Assembly (NCBI GenBank): GCA_045654565.1
Contig: JAZONP010000187.1
Coordinates: forward strand, 1 to 6,064
Direction: 5' to 3'
Origin: UBA1189 sp045654565
Lineage (GTDB): Bacteria > Bacteroidota > Bacteroidia > Bacteroidales > Bacteroidaceae
DNA: 6,064 nt
In this document: in pieces, positions 5,540 through 6,064 of the stretch
Numbering within the stretch: position 1 is the first letter of the stretch
How the letters are laid out: the number at the start of each line of letters is the position of its first letter
Made by a program: the position numbers and the translations under genes
Notes under the pieces: generated by a model
Database searches by the model: none
What the model saw: the letters and a program-made list of their open reading frames with translations, nothing else
What the model was told of the DNA's origin: nothing

Positions 5540-5891
5540 AAAAAGTAAAATTCAACGAGCGAAAGCAGAGGAAAAGTTTGCTTTTGCTATGTAGGACAAG
5601 TACTCTCAGTGACAAAGAATATCTCACGAAGCGAAACGTATAGAAATTCTGTATAGAATTTTTGTGGCATATTGTAAGGGAAACCCTGCGATTTGCTTAC
5701 GCGGTGAGGGAATCGGAGAGGTAGACTTCTTCGTTCTTGTGGCAGATTGTCATCGGTTCTCTGCTTTTCGCTTTCTTTCTGTATTTTCCTAATCGCCCGT
5801 GGCTGCGTTCTTTTCGTTCGGCTTGGGGATTGGGCGGGAAGAGGGCAAGGATAAAGCAATACGCAGGGGACTTTTGCGAGTAAGACAACTC
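5540..5891. other. Intergenic stretch without a convincing gene
   Basis: Short open frames exist on both strands (for example about 90 codons at 5859-5587 on the - strand), but they have low-complexity, basic compositions, overlap each other and lack recognisable motifs. Local structure includes a 13-nt-spaced repeat of GTATAGAA (5638-5645, 5651-5658), a small AT-rich hairpin AAATTCT-GTAT-AGAATTT (5644-5661), GTAAG (5674-5678) facing CTTAC (5696-5700), and the direct repeat listed separately. No consensus promoter is clear. It could be decayed sequence or hold an unrecognised RNA. Confidence 0.5.
5662..5750. repeat. Pair of 14-nt direct repeats, 75 nt apart
   Basis: TTGTGGCATATTGT at 5662-5675 recurs as TTGTGGCAGATTGT at 5737-5750, one mismatch in 14. 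The sequence between the copies is unrelated to the sequence that follows the second copy, so this is not a longer tandem duplication. It may be two sites for a DNA-binding protein or chance. Confidence 0.45.
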
Positions 5892-5939
5892 TATAAGGCC
5901 TCTTCAGTACGCCTACGTCTATTCTTCAGAGGCCTTATA
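5892..5939. terminator. Long inverted repeat behind the right-end gene
   Basis: TATAAGGCCTCT (5892-5903) and AGAGGCCTTATA (5928-5939) form a perfect 12-bp stem around a 24-nt loop that contains a small ACG/CGT helix. It lies 25 nt past the stop codon of the - strand gene at the right edge, so it is probably that gene's 3' end structure. Neither strand shows a proper T-run after the stem, so intrinsic termination is uncertain; mRNA 3'-end stabilisation is an alternative. Confidence 0.55.
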
Positions 5940-5964
5940 AAGTTTGCTCAGAGTGCTAAGCCCT

Positions 5965-6064
5965 TTATTCCAGAAACTCGCGCATCGTGTTGGTGAAAAT
6001 GTTTCCGTAGTTTTCAGCGTTGTATACTGTGACATGAGAACCCAATGTTGACGAGAACAGATGA
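5965..6064 (-). CDS. 3' end of an unidentified protein gene
   Basis: An open frame enters from the right edge on the - strand and ends at TAA (5967-5965) after 32 visible codons. The C-terminal residues read HLFSSTLGSHVTVYNAENYG followed by NIFTNTMREFLE. The composition looks like ordinary protein, with a probable beta strand (HVTVYNA) followed by an amphipathic helix (FTNTMREFLE), and an inverted repeat sits behind the stop. Too little is present to name the family; an alpha/beta enzyme would fit the pattern but so would many others. Confidence 0.55.
   Translation of the reverse strand, partial: HLFSSTLGSHVTVYNAENYGNIFTNTMREFLE

Noticed and set aside
5587..5888. 90- and 63-codon - strand frames upstream of rnpB
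   Set aside because: They overlap each other in different frames, show basic low-complexity sequence without motifs, and have no promoter or terminator fitting them.
1..6064. CRISPR array, prophage, insertion sequence, tRNA or defence system
   Set aside because: There are no regularly spaced repeats, transposase or integrase frames, tRNA cloverleaf or defence-type domains; all full-length genes are core housekeeping functions.

Overview
The window looks like a housekeeping stretch of a Bacteroidales chromosome, probably Prevotella-like. The evidence is promoter boxes of the Bacteroidetes type (TTTG, 19-20 nt, TAnnTTTG), genes without Shine-Dalgarno sequences but with A-rich leaders, a type B L31 gene, and a structured RNA directly behind rplT that matches my recollection of the Bacteroidales-1 motif. 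Species cannot be fixed by eye.

Left part (1-1190): the 3' end of rplT (ribosomal protein L20) runs into a strong intrinsic terminator with a UUCG loop. About 190 nt of unassigned spacer follow, then a structured non-coding RNA (about 562-749, + strand) whose ends pair over 11 positions and which ends in a T-run; the likely identity is Bacteroidales-1, regarded as the 6S RNA of this order. It converges on rpmE2 (type B L31, - strand), which has its own terminator, a textbook promoter and a 5' leader that folds into a two-tier hairpin.

Middle part (1190-3660): fmt (methionyl-tRNA formyltransferase, + strand) has a leader of roughly 120 nt and converges on pepT (peptidase T, - strand). A 17-bp perfect-stem terminator between them can serve both strands.

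Right part (3661-6064): pepT is preceded on the same strand by a YihY/BrkB-family membrane protein gene, with an 84-bp REP-like imperfect palindrome between them. Directly upstream of yihY, again on the - strand, lies rnpB (RNase P RNA) with its own promoter. A stretch of about 450 nt with no convincing gene follows, holding a short direct repeat and a long inverted repeat. The window ends with the last 32 codons of an unidentified - strand gene.

Most of the genes serve protein synthesis and RNA metabolism: ribosomal proteins L20 and L31, initiator-tRNA formylation, tRNA 5' maturation, and probably polymerase regulation by 6S RNA. I see no phage, insertion sequence, CRISPR array, defence or other novel multi-gene system. 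The points worth a second look are non-coding: the Bacteroidales-1/6S candidate, the L31 leader hairpin, the fmt leader, the REP-like element and the gene-free region near the right end.
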